From Phaseolus vulgaris (lineage: Eukaryota; Streptophyta; Magnoliopsida; Fabales; Fabaceae), in contig NC_023758.2 of assembly GCF_000499845.2 (NCBI RefSeq), positions 39,884,108-39,948,107 on the forward strand: a stretch of DNA of 64,000 bases, given 5' to 3'. Every line of letters starts with the position of its first letter. Position 1 is the stretch's first letter. The position numbers and the translations under genes were made by a program. This document shows, in pieces, positions 46,401 to 59,000 of the stretch. The notes beneath the pieces were generated by a model. It was given only the letters and a program-made list of their open reading frames with translations, did not search any database and was not told where the DNA came from.

Positions 46401-49400
46401 CGCATAATTTGATTATTAGATATAATTAAGTGAAGTTGTTGAAGTACTTTTAACTACTGAAATTGCTTGAACATAATTTATATGTTTATTTGTTGAAAGC
46501 CTTCAGGCTGTCACAGTTATAGTCCTCAATATTGGATTGATGTCTAATCATCACTTGTATTTTTAAACAAATCTCTCGTAATAAAAAATACCATCCATCA
46601 GTTAAAAAAAAAAAAAATCCACCTTTATTTTGTTTTCCAGTGTAAAAAATTTGTGAAGGAAATAATAAAATCTACATTCTTTTGTTTTCATTTTATTTCC
46701 CTTCACAGATTGCTGAAAAATAGGAAATGAAATGAAAAAAAGTGACATTTTTATAATTATCAATGAACACATAGTAGTAATAAAAAATGAGAATGGAAAC
46801 TAACCAAACACCTTCTAAGTTCTTCAACCTTTAAGCTTGAAAACATGGCTTACGCTCTTATTCAGTTTTAGGCTTTCTGGAAAGAATATTAGCTCTTTAA
46901 ACTGAAGTACCCAGCTGTACCTAATGTTGTGCGTCAAGTTGTCTACTTGATCTGTTTCAGGAAACTACCTTTTTGGAAGCTTGTATTGAAAACCATACAA
47001 AATCGAACCTTTTCATGGACCAAGTTGATTTTGAACCTGCTCAGCATTATAGTGCAACAATTCTTAAAGGTGATGGGCACCATTCCAAGAAGGATAGTCC
47101 TACAAGGTCAGTGCCATAGCATTTCTTTTGGAGTGAACCAAACTAGAATCAACAAATACCAAATTTTGGCCTTATTTTCAGTTAATACTTTGGTTCATCT
47201 AGTATATTTTATTATTGCTATTGATTATATAGCAAATTAAATTTTCAGGGAGACATTTAAGCCACCAATACTAATTAGATCTGGTGGAGGAATTTACAAC
47301 TATCTCTATCAATTGACATCACCATCAGATGGTTTGGCTCAAACAAAAGTTGAAGGAAGTAATGTTCTTGGTAAACTCCAGATAACATGGCGAACAAATT
47401 TAGGTGAACCCGGTCGCCTGCAAACCCAGCAAATATTGGGGACCGTAAGTGTTGTTTCTTCAATAATGATAGTTAATAAATGAATTAGTTACCTGGTTTG
47501 TTGTATGTTAAACTTCACTAAACATGACAAAGTTGATGGCTGAACTTCTTTGTTTCTGCATAACATACATGCATATGAATCTAGCATGACATGTTTACTT
47601 TCTCCCTCTCACTTTTCAAAAATAATAATTGATGATAATTATAGTGTTCAAATAAGGCTGGATAGTGTTCAAATACTGCTGGATTCATGTCAAATTGTTG
47701 TTAACTTGCTAAATTAATGCTTTAAAATATGATTATTTAGTTTTCTGAATAAATTATGCTTCTGCTTCATTTTTCTGAATTATGCTTTCAAATTTAATAT
47801 TCACGTTTAATGCTTTTCCTTCGGTTTTCTAAATTATGGTAATTTAATTTTCTCATACACTAATATTTTTGTCTGGAAAATTTTTCTTTGCAGCCACCAA
47901 CGAAGAAGGAGATTGAGTTGCAAGTTGTAGAGGTTCCATCTATAATTAACCTTCAAAAACCCTTTAGGGTAATTCTTATTATCTTATGCAGGTCTCGTGC
48001 TCATTATAAACTAGAGGCTGCATTTTTAATAGTCTAGGTTTCTTAGGGGCCATGGGTCTTTTTACACCCTATTTAGCAGGCTAGCAGTTGTTGGTAGTCT
48101 ACATACTATCTAAGGGAATAGGAATAGCTATTTCTAATTTCGTTCTACTTTTAATCCCTGAGTCTATTGTTCTAGCAGGGACCAACAAAAATTTAGAAGC
48201 TAAAGTTGTTTGTGTGTTGTTTTCAGATAAAACTGAATCTTACAAATCAGACTGATAAAGAGCTGGGTCCATTTGAAGTAAGCTTATCTCAAAATGGTTC
48301 ATATGGGGAGAGAGTAGTTATGATTAATGGCCTTCAATCAATGGTAATACCTTTTATCTGGATGTTGTCTTAGATTGTTAATATTACCCTTATTTTTCCC
48401 GGGTACAGGGTGCCCTTTTATAAAAAATTATGATTTGGAGTATGGTATGCCATTGTGCACAATTCTAGTGCTTGAATTTTGCGTTCCGTTAACTGACGTA
48501 CAATGTTGGAAACTATGTACAGGTTTTATCTCAGGTTCAGGCTCTAGGATCAACAGATTTCCACCTGGTATGACCTTAAGAATTCTTGTGTAGTATTTTA
48601 TCAGATATCTTTGGTAGTGGAGTCGAAATTTTGGAATCATATTACTTGACGATATTTAGCAGCTCCTATCCTACTTAATAAAGTCAGTCATTCATTTTTA
48701 ATCATCAGTTTTCTTCTCATGGGATAAAATAATGTTTTATATGTAATAAAATATATATAATAATGAAACATATATTTATATTTTTTTAATATATATATAT
48801 ATATATAATTAGGGACCTCTATTTATTATTTTGTTTTGGGTCTATAAAAAGCTGGGACCAGGCCTGTATTTGAGTGTTTTGTTTATCTATATTAAGTTTG
48901 ATAGTTCTTTGGATACTGATTTCTCTCCGAGATTAGTTGGTAGATAATTTAATAAAACAATCCCTATTCAATGTTTGTTTGTATCATAATCAACTTTGGC
49001 TATTGCTTAATAACTGATTTATCTATTTAGGCCTCATTTTCCAGGATGTAACAAGATACCTAGAAGTTGAAAGTAATATAAAAAAAAAAAAAAACGTTAC
49101 AAGTTACAATTCACTGCATTGCATGGGTTAATTTACTATCTTCAAATAAAGAGTAGTAATAAAAAGGTTGTGGTGAACGATATTATAAAGAAGAAGAAAA
49201 TTAAAGTTTTAAATTACAATTCAGAGCATGGCATGGAATAATCTCACTACCTTTTACAAATATGCAGAATCTCATCGCTACTAAACCTGGAATTCAGAGA
49301 ATTTCGGGAATTACAGTTTTTGATACCAGGGAGATGAAGTCTTATGAACCACTTCCTGATTTAGAGGTTAGTGCAAGCTGTATGAATTGACTGTGTTTCA

Positions 49401-49530
49401 TGGGCAACTACATGTTAGTTATATGAAATCTCTATATCACACTTGACGTGGTCTTTGCCGTTCAAACCCCAAAAGTTAGGCAACATTCTGACTTCTTCAG
49501 TTAATGCAGATTTTTGTGGACGTGGATTAA
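43147..49530 (+). CDS. Trafficking protein particle complex subunit 13-like (DUF974)
   Basis: Predicted member of the TRAPP tethering complex, which acts at the Golgi and trans-Golgi in vesicle transport and Rab activation. Twelve exons: 43147-43436, 43531-43615, 44803-44933, 45064-45166, 45318-45332, 46961-47106, 47249-47444, 47894-47968, 48227-48343, 48523-48567, 49268-49366, 49510-49530. They give 1323 nt and 440 residues plus stop, matching the plant family size. The Gly/Gln-rich start (SQGQGQGQGG) precedes the DUF974 fold, with GAIYLGETFCSYISINN (about 97-113) and VEHDVKELGPHTLVC as typical blocks. Exon 5 is only 15 nt (VRVIK) and the last exon 21 nt (IFVDVD plus stop); both are needed to keep the frame and the conserved ending. 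All borders are GT-AG. The ATG chosen is the first in frame after the TAA at 43141. Confidence 0.93.
43442..43471 (+). repeat. (CT)n microsatellite just inside intron 1
   Basis: A run of about 15 CT units begins a few bases after the exon 1 donor site of the TRAPPC13-like gene. Confidence 0.9.
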
Positions 49531-52500
49531 ATTGTGGCTATTCCAGTTTGGTCAGAAGTGGTTAACCGTAACTTTGGTCTGAGTTAAATGTTCCGTGTTA
49601 TCAGACCTGCCAAAGTTTCCAATTGGCTACTCTTTGATGCCAGGAGAAGATTCTCTTTCAGTTAGGGCCAATGAATCCTTCATGATCATCAAAACCTTAT
49701 TTGGACTAATTGCGAGGTTCTGTAACTAGATTGGAGTAGTGAGGGGTTGATTACTTGATGAGAGAATCACTAAGTCCGTATTTTTTATTGGTTCAAGAGG
49801 TTTTTTATTGGTTCAAGAGGCTCGGTTAGTTTGATTGTCATTGAAAACCAATCCATTGTTACGATGTATTCATAGAACTGCTTAATCATCATCTCTTGTA
49901 GATGGTCTACTTTGCAGTTTCATACTAATGTATCTTAAGCATGATAGTTGAATACAAGTAATGCCGGAGAGCTGAACCATGAATCGTTTGGTATAGTGAA
50001 TAGTAGGATTCATAATCATTAAAAAATTTAACATATCCTTAAATATACAAGATATGTATACATATAAGATACAATAATTTATATATATACTACACAATTT
50101 CAGAAAAACAACTTCTAAAAAAAATGTGTGCATGTTACTAAATAAATTTTTTCTATCTTTTTTATTTACTCATTTAATAGCAGAACAAAATCACTCCCAC
50201 TGTTTTCTCCTCCTCTTCTCCTTCTACTTTCGTGTTTCCGTAGTTCCCGCAACCATTGCGCCTTTGATCGCTGTCATGCACCTCTTTGCTGTCGTGAGCT
50301 CTACCATCTCCAGTGACTATTGCGCCTCTTCTGTCCCGTTGTCGTTGTTTCGCGTCTCTCGCTGTCGTGTGCTATTTCTCTGTTGTGAGCTTAGCTGTCG
50401 CTAGCTTTGTCATCCTCTGCATCTCTCGGCGTATGTCATCTACTTTGGACGTCGCTGTTGGAGGAGAGGAGAAGAGGTCTCTGTGGTAAAAAAATTAGGA
50501 TTTTAAAAACCACACTGATTCACGTGAACCGTTTCATTTCACAATTCAACGAATATTTTGTACGAATCATAAGATTCGTATTGAGCTAGATTCAGGAACT
50601 AGATTCAGGAACGAAAACGATTCTTTAAACAATTTGTATCATGGGAGGTGAATTATGATCTTTTAAGTAGTGTGAATTATTTTAATAATAAAAAAGACTA
50701 ATAAATTTATTATGGTTTACTAACTATAAGAGGAACTGCATTACGCTTTGCAAAGCTGAAGGGTGGGTAACTCTTTGGCTAGATTAAAAAAACGCACACA
50801 GAAAGCAATTTATGGTCAAGTTCTATGATGAAATAGTTTTAATTAGCTAAGACACTATACTGTAAACTTATTATTCATTATTATTGCGTTTACTTTTTGA
50901 GGATATTATTGAAAAAAGTAATACATATTTTTGTTATATTCTTAAATGATAATTTGAGTCAAATTAGAAATTATAGGAATAAATAATATAATATAATATA
51001 ATATAAAATGTCTGTGGTGACTTTTTGAAGAAAAAAAAACATTTGATATATAATGAATAATTTCAAGTTGAACAACAAGTGACCCGTTGAGGTTTACATA
51101 GCAGCGTAGAATTTTGAGTGATTTGTATAGGATTTTAATTTCAAATTTCATTACAACCATTCTATGCTGATCAAAAAATAAAATAAAATAAAATTACAAC
51201 CATTCTATATAAACCAATTTATTTATTTTTGCAGAGTTATATAGACCAATATATATATAAGCAAGATGTTTATGAATTTTAATACATACAAATAATAAAA
51301 GCTAAAGCTACATGAGCAAAGAGAGTCACCAAGAACAAAAATATCATCAAAATAGATACAAATATCTATTTGAGAATCAAAATTTATATTTAGATTATTA
51401 AAAATAAAATATAAATAATATAAGTTTTTAAGTCCCATAACTTTTATGGTTTATATTGATTTTTTTCATATCTCAAGCACTTGTAGGAATACCATATATT
51501 GACAAGGTATGTATATTTTTACTAGTAATTTAGTAGAAGAAATACTATGAGTCTAATTTAAAATATTTTTAAAAGTGAGATAAAACTAATAATAATAATG
51601 ACATTAATTGGTATATTATTAAGTAAAATTTTAAAAAAAGTCCTTATATTTTTTTGTTGAATGTTTGAGTCATCATGGTTCAGTGAATGAGGCTTGTGTT
51701 GGCTTGAGTTCCACCACGTGTCAGCAATGATTTTCTGGATCACCTAAAAGTTGGGCTCCACACAACCCCCTGGCTATCAACTCCTGACAATTGCTTCATT
51801 TTGTTGGTTGGATAATGAGAGCTCATTAAACATTGCTCTGTCTCAAACATCAACCCTGCAATTTTATTTTACACCATTCATGAACCAAACATAACCCAAA
51901 TACTTCCAGTGTAACACTTATGCTACAATTGAATTAACTTTATTTGATGGAAAATTTATCAATTTTAATCTTCAAAATAAAGAGTAAAAAGTTTATGCAA
52001 CACTGATTCAATTCTAAATACTTAACCATAATATTTTTTTAATAATATTTTTTAAAAAAGCATACTAATGATCCTTTTTAGTTATTTAGCAATATATAGT
52101 TTTGAGTAAATTGTACTGATATTTCATTTTTGTTTTCAAACCACACATTGATAAAGATTTTTGTTGTAGAGTTCTTATCTTTTATTCTGTCATTCTTAAT
52201 AAATGAAACAATTTTGTTGGTTTGTTGAAAGTGTGAGATAAAAAAGATAGATTTATGTTTAGAAGTTGAAAACAATAAAAAAGATAGTTCATACATTTTA
52301 TTTAAGTCTAATTGAATTCTTATAAATAAATATACAAAAAAAGTTATTATATAACTTTTGATAGACAAAATAGATTTAAAACTTTCACATCAATGATTGA
52401 TTGGAATAGATTTCTAAACATTTGTTATAATTAGAATTTCTCACATTATAAATTACTCTTTAATAAAGATATAAATGTCTCATTTTATTTATAAAATTTA

Positions 52501-52639
52501 TCGACCCTCAACAATCATTTGTCACCATATGAAAAAAGTATTATTAAAAAAAAAAGATACAAGAAAATATGGGAACTAGACCAAAACCTATATATTAACA
52601 AAAACGGTACATATGTAATTTATATCTATTAATAAAGAA
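49531..52639. other. Downstream region of the TRAPPC13-like gene
   Basis: Contains the presumed 3' UTR to about 49750. An exact tandem 20-bp duplication TTTTTTATTGGTTCAAGAGG lies at 49781-49820. A GC-richer C/T-biased patch at 50190-50470 has many TGTCG / CTGTCGT motifs. The rest is very AT-rich. I see no coding sequence; the 50190-50640 patch may be part of an old transposon. Confidence 0.45.
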
Positions 52640-54360
52640 CTCTAAGAGAAGACTAGATGGAAAAGCCTATTATACCAATGAAAATACTCTCTATAAATAA
52701 AGTTTATGTTAGCAAGTTTATCAGCACATGCATTCCCTTCACGAAAAATGTGGGAAACCCTAATCCTGATATTCTCATAGTAGTTAAGACAAGTGTTCCA
52801 CTAAAGCATCCAAGGAGCATTAGTCATAACAAAAAATGCAGCACAAACCAAGACAGAATCACATTCAAGTCATAAACTAATAAGACCCATCTTTTGAACT
52901 TGTTCAATAACATGTATAACTCCATAAAACTCGGCAACCAAAGCAATCTGAACATTAAGGAAAATAGAGAAACCACAAATAAATTCCTTCATACTTCCAC
53001 GGAAAATAACACAACAAGTAGCAAGACTAGAAAACCTCTAGCAACACCATTAGTGTTTATTTTAACCCAACCTGAAAAAGGAAACTCCCATCGAGAAGGG
53101 AGAGAGGAGATAAAACTTTACCAATGAATATTAATACAAAAAAACTTAAGCATATTGAAATCAAAATATCATTTTGCATAGAACTTTTAGACAAATTACC
53201 CACTAAACAAGTGAGATCTTTAATGACCGAAATGGCCCTAGAAACATCAATTTTAACCTGAAATCTAACATAATTCCCCATACGCCATATCATCCAAAAA
53301 GAAAAAGTTTTCACAACAAGTTTAATTAAATTAACCAAAGGACTACCATCATTTTTAATAAAAGAAAGGAGATCATCCACATTAGAGAAATGAAAACTAA
53401 GGAAAATTTTTCGAACCCAATTCCAAATATGCATAGCATTACGACATTCAAAAAATAAATGGTAAATAGATTCCTCCTATTTTTCACAAAGCGTACACAT
53501 AGAACATATATGCAAACCTCTATGTTGAATGTGCTGATTTGTAGGTAGTCGCCCATGAAAAACTTTCCATAGAACTAGAGTTTTGGAAGGAAGTATATAT
53601 GAAGACCAAATGAGTTTACCCCTGCCACAGGGAATTCCTGGATCCAAGAAAAAAGTGTTAGCCGACTTAAGAGTGAAACGTCCAAAATCTTCCAGAATTC
53701 AATTGGGAATATCTCGTTCATGTCTAATCATTATACGTTCAAAAAAATGAGGCATCTACCATAATGGCAAGGGAATACTCCAATCACTACCAATCCAAAA
53801 TTGGGAAACTGTATCCGAGATTCTAGAACCATCAGGTACCCCTGCAATGATTGATAAAGAAGGAGTGGAACACTATTTATCATTCAAAAATTAAAAAAAG
53901 TACTTGTACCAACCATCCAAGAAGTATGTTCAAGAATAATGTCATAAAACTATTTAATCCCAGACCAAATAGAGAAGGATCCGTAAACCATTATAAAATG
54001 GTACTTTGATTTAAGAACTTTGGCTTTCAAGAGAAGAGATCAAGGCTTGTTACTATAAGCAAAATTTCAAATAAATTTAAGAAGATACACATTATTTTCA
54101 TAATGCAGATTAATAATCTTCAATCCTCCATTCTCAATAGTATAACAAATCTTAATCCAATTAACCACTTTCCTTTTCTTTCCTTCTATTGTAAGTATAT
54201 ACACTTTCTCAAATAAATAAATGAGCATCAAATCTCTGAGCTATTCAACAACGAGCAATCATGAGCATTAATCAACACAAACTACAATGTGGGATGAAAA
54301 AATTACCAAAATCAATAATCCAAATAGCTTCAGATTGGAAATGAGATTCAGTTATAGCCC
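52640..54360 (-). pseudogene. LINE (non-LTR retrotransposon) 3' relic
   Basis: The minus strand shows, from 54200 downward: GGLKIINLHYENNVYLLKFI (end of the RT-linked region); then, around 53620-53400, WKVFHGRLPTNQHIQHRGL and SIYHLFFECRNAMHIWNWV (the zinc-binding RVT domain); then, near 52700-52800, IRVSHIFREGNACADKLAN (RNase H of plant LINEs). Many stops and frame changes are present, and the 5' part including most of the reverse transcriptase is missing or unrecognisable. Insertion ends were not defined. Confidence 0.8.
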
Positions 54361-54647
54361 TTAAAAATGGACAAAGGTAGAATGAGTCATTCAAAGTAGA
54401 TGGCTAGTGGAAGATAGAGAGAAATTGAGTGATGGTGACATTTTTATCCAAATGAATAAGTAGGAAGGAGGCAGAAGAATATCAAAATAGTAATAGATGG
54501 ATATATCCAACAAGTATTTTGCTTGAAATAGAAAATAGTAACATGCTTGATGCCAACTTTCAATACTGCTTTTGTTGAGACTCCACATGTAAAATGTGAT
54601 TCAACAAAAACATATTCTTAATCCATTTCAAAGTATATATCTATAAT

Positions 54648-55016
54648 TGTTGGAGACCTCATATCGACTAGAGATTAAAACATTTTATAGTATATAAGTG
54701 AGTGTAAACTTCATCTTATAAGTCAACTTTATGGGTTGAGTTAGACTTAAAGTTCACTTCTTAATATAGTATCAAAGTCATTTTTGAGCCTATCCTAACG
54801 AATGTTTGTTGGGCTTATCATGTCACCCGTTATCGGACCACTATAATATGTTATCCCAAGTATAAGCTATCACTCACGACGTGAGAGGGTGTGTTGAAGA
54901 TTTCACATCGACTAGAGATTAGAGCATTTCATAGTATACAAATGGATGCAATGTAAATCTTATTTTATAAGCCGATTTTATGAGGTTGACTTAAGCTTAA
55001 AGTTCACTTCTTAATA
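54648..55016 (+). mobile_element. Second TRIM element, 369 bp
   Basis: LTRs of 119 bp (54648-54766) and 125 bp (54892-55016) start TGTTGGAGACC / TGTTGAAGATT and both end TTCACTTCTTAATA. The 5' LTR is followed by TAGTATCAAAGTC, a variant of the TGGTATCAGAGC primer site, and GTGAGAGGGTG precedes the 3' LTR as purine tract. Flanks are ATAAT at 54643-54647 and 55017-55021; because the right side is an AT-rich run, the duplication is supportive but not decisive. It has no coding capacity. It belongs to a different family from the TRIM in MED16. Confidence 0.82.
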
Positions 55017-55800
55017 ATAATAATAAATTAATGTATACTAAAAAATAAGTAAATATAGAAATAAATAACGATGAGTTGTTTAAATTTAGAATGAGAAAGA
55101 GAATTTCTTTCAGAAATTCATTAAAAGATCAATATGAATGGTTTTTTGTGTTGTGTGAGTTGAAGTGTCCCTCTTATCCACTAAGGCAACAACATAGAAA
55201 AGTCAGTGATATGAGTGGGCATGTAAGTTGTAATGTTTTCATTCCTCAAAACGTCGAAAACCGAAAACCGCATTCACTTTAGCCATTGTACTTGTGGTTG
55301 TGCCCCTCTTCTGTCACCCACTTTTTGTTGATTGGTCTAAGCTGAATTTTGTATCTTCTAAAAGTGAGAGCGTAGAATTTTGTTATATGAATTAGATATG
55401 AAATCCTTATTATTAAGTAAACTGGTTGGAGTTATGGGTGCAGCACCCAAGAACACGAACAACAACCGTAAAATTTTTGTATTTTGTATTTTTTCTTTTT
55501 TAATAATATTTTTTTATGCGATAACAAATTATTGTTGTTATTTGAGATCAACATAACTAATATGTGAAGTTGTATAACCATGTCTAACATGAAAATTTTT
55601 ATTTTAAAAAAAATAAAATTATAAGGTAAAGACATATGTTTCTCAACTTTGACACACCACTTAATGTGTTCATTCGAATTTAATATAAATAACCAAATTT
55701 CAAACTTTTTTATTTTAACAAATGAATAAAAAGGTAATTATACAGTTAATAAACTAACAATAATTTTACTTTGTCATCTTAACTCTTAATATACATTTAT

Positions 55801-56051
55801 TGTTGGAATTCTCCCAAATGGATCTCTTACCTCAATAGCCGATTGTAGTTTATTTTGAATGAATTATTTTAGTCATATTGTTTTTCAGTATACAAAGTTA
55901 TATAGGAGAACCTCTAAGTTTATTTAGAAGGTTGGTATTTCTTTGGAGTCTATTTGATATACATGCTCACAAGTCTTCAACCAAGATTTATGTGTGAAGA
56001 AGGAAGTTAACTTTTAATGTTCAAAGACTCCATTAAAATATGTTTCCAACA
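55801..56051. repeat. Possible solo LTR
   Basis: 251 bp beginning TGTTGGAA and ending TTCCAACA, a perfect 8-bp terminal inverted repeat with TG...CA ends as in LTRs. Flanking pentamers TTTAT and TGTAT agree at four of five bases. No internal coding or primer site is seen. It could equally be a chance match in AT-rich DNA. Confidence 0.38.
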
Positions 56052-59000
56052 TGTATTTAATTTTCTCCCCTTTTTTAAATTAACCACAATACTTAAATAA
56101 CTTTTATTTTTATAAGAAGTCAAGGTTAGGCTTGAATAATTTTATATTGGATGACGTGGTTATATGTTATATATGTTATAAACTATAGTGGCATAGAAAA
56201 CAATCAAATTATTAATAAGAATGTGAGTGATACAATTTATATATATTTATATAGTTGCATAGAGTATAGTCATATTATATTTTATAAAAAATAATAACTT
56301 AGATATATATTTTCCAAAAAAAATAAAATAATAATAATTTCATTGATAAAAGGGATTTAAAAATATAAAATTTAAATTTAGAGAGCAATTTTATTTTTAA
56401 TTTGAGGAATAATTTTTAAAAAAATATTCCAAACTTTTAGCAAATTTAGTGACAAAAAAATCACTTGTGTAATTCTATCCCAATACCTTTTTGTTTTTAT
56501 TAATTATTCTAGATAAGTGCTATATATAATTTGGATTGGTAGAAACTGAACTTGGTAAATATTGATAGGTACTGTGATTGTCACAAAATTGGTTTTTGCC
56601 TAATTTTTATCAAGCAAAATTTAGAGTAAAAATAATATCTTTCCTCGACAACATTTTTTTAAGTGAAAATGTAAAAAATATAAGTAATTTTCTCATAATT
56701 TGATATTTCGCTCAAATGACAATTTAGTTGTTCACAAAAATCTAAATGAATTGAGTATTTTTCTTTTGGAAAGACTCTTAATCAAGTGAAAAATGATCAC
56801 CCAGGTGAAAATAAAAAAGAAAGACACTTTTAATTTTATTTTCACAAAAGCAATAATTTTGTGACAATAAATTTGTATATAATTGAAGTTTAAATGTATG
56901 TAAGCTTATAATATTCATAAATTTGATAATGTTAAATTATATGTGTTGCTTATATGGTGATTTTATGTTGTTTTTGTTCTTTAATAGGTATTCTGGTGAT
57001 GATACTTTAAGAGTTGTCATGACCCATGAAGATTGGATATTAAACACAAAATTCATTAAGGAATTAAGGAATTGAAATATTATAGAAAAAGGTATACTAA
57101 TGTTACTGGTTGAGATGATAACATTAGAAAACATACAAAGTCAAAATTGACGTTTTATATCTCCCTAAAAAAATAAGGTAGATAATGTATTCCAATATAC
57201 TCTAATGGATTAAATATTAATATTTAATGGATCATACTTAATACTAATCTTTCGAAATTATTAAATGTAAGTAAAAAAGTATTTTTTATTGTATTGTAAA
57301 TATCATTATAAATAATCACGTTCAATATAATAAGTATCAATATATTTCATTTATAATCCAATAAAAAAAAAGTTACAATCTTAATATAACCACTTTAATT
57401 TTATTATTGATTAATAATTATGAACAATATATTTATTCTTTAATATTATCACATATATTTATTAGAAAAAAAATATTATTAACCTTGAACCATCAAGAAC
57501 TTTTACAAAATAAAAGTAAAAGATATTTTTTAAGATTAATTACTTAAACCCTAAACATAAATTTTACCTTTAATAAACACATATAATAACTATTAAACAA
57601 AATTAATTAAACCAAAATTTGCATTAAAACTGTAATATAATTATTATGCACTAAATGAATAAAAAAATGGTAGGTTGAATATGCATTAAATGTCATCCAA
57701 CAGCAATGTCTGCGGTAGCAGACAGCAAAGTTTTGGTTTAATTTGGCTTCTCATTGTGGAAAGAAAAATTGACATGAAAGTTTGACTATCTGACCTCACT
57801 GCATTTTCAGAGTTTGAAAAATAAAATGAAAAGGTAATAAAGGGTTGTACTTATTTTAAATATATTCTTAATCTACATGTACTAATCTCACACATCAATA
57901 ATTTTGGAAGGGAAGGAGTGAGTATTTAGTCAATTACTCCAATCATTAATTAATCATTGATCTCTAATTATTAACCCTCTCTATCTTATAATCAATTATA
58001 ATTAACAAAAAAAGTTATTTATTGTAAATGTAATGGAACTAGGTAAGTGGTTGATTGTTGGGTGTTGCAGCAACAAAATCATGGGACAATTGTTTTTATT
58101 ATTCATAGTATTTTACAAAAGCAACAGAGAGAAAATGAAGAGGTGGCTCTGTTCTATCATGAATGATAAATCTTAATTACTGGGAGTGAAAGAAAGGGTG
58201 GTAGATCTGAATGTAGTTGCAACTGCAGCTACTCATTTATGAACAATTAAGCTATTGCATTATAAAACCCTTTTTGTGGTCCCTTCCAAACTTACACCAT
58301 TACTCTTTCAAAACTATATCAATTCTAACTTCTTTTTTAGTGCAACCCCAGAATTGTAAATAAAAAGGTTTCTTTCATTTTCCATTACAATTTTTTATAT
58401 ATTCGTTACTTTTTTAGACTTTTATTTAATTTCTGATTCAAATTCTGTTGCACTTCATCTATGTTTAGTCTTTTTCCTCTTTCCTTTTCAGTTGTGAAAT
58501 TTTGAATGTTTACTTAAATTGGTAGATCTTTAGCTTCGATGCATCCCCAAAAAAACTCAATAGTATAAATAAACTTTACTAAAGTCTGAGAAAGTAACAA
58601 TTAAGAGTATTTCAAAAGATTTTAATGATATATGATTTATTACAAAGTTAGCAAATTTACCAATATATAAATTATTTTTCTCATTTAAAAAACCATCAAA
58701 TTTTTTCAAAACGTCAACACTTCATAACTGCTATGAGTACGTTGAGTAAACTTTTCTCACAAGCGCTTTTTGAAATAGTAAAATACGAACAAAAATATTA
58801 AATAACTTTTTATAAATTAAAACTAATTTGTATATAAGTAAAAAAACTAAAAATAAAGCTAAATGAGAAAGATTATATAAAATAATTTATACATAAATTA
58901 AATTTAATTGATAGAGAATTTATTTTTTCTCCTATGATCGATATTTGAAGTATGATACAAAATGCTTTACAGAAATTTCCTTTGACTCAGGCTTAACAAT

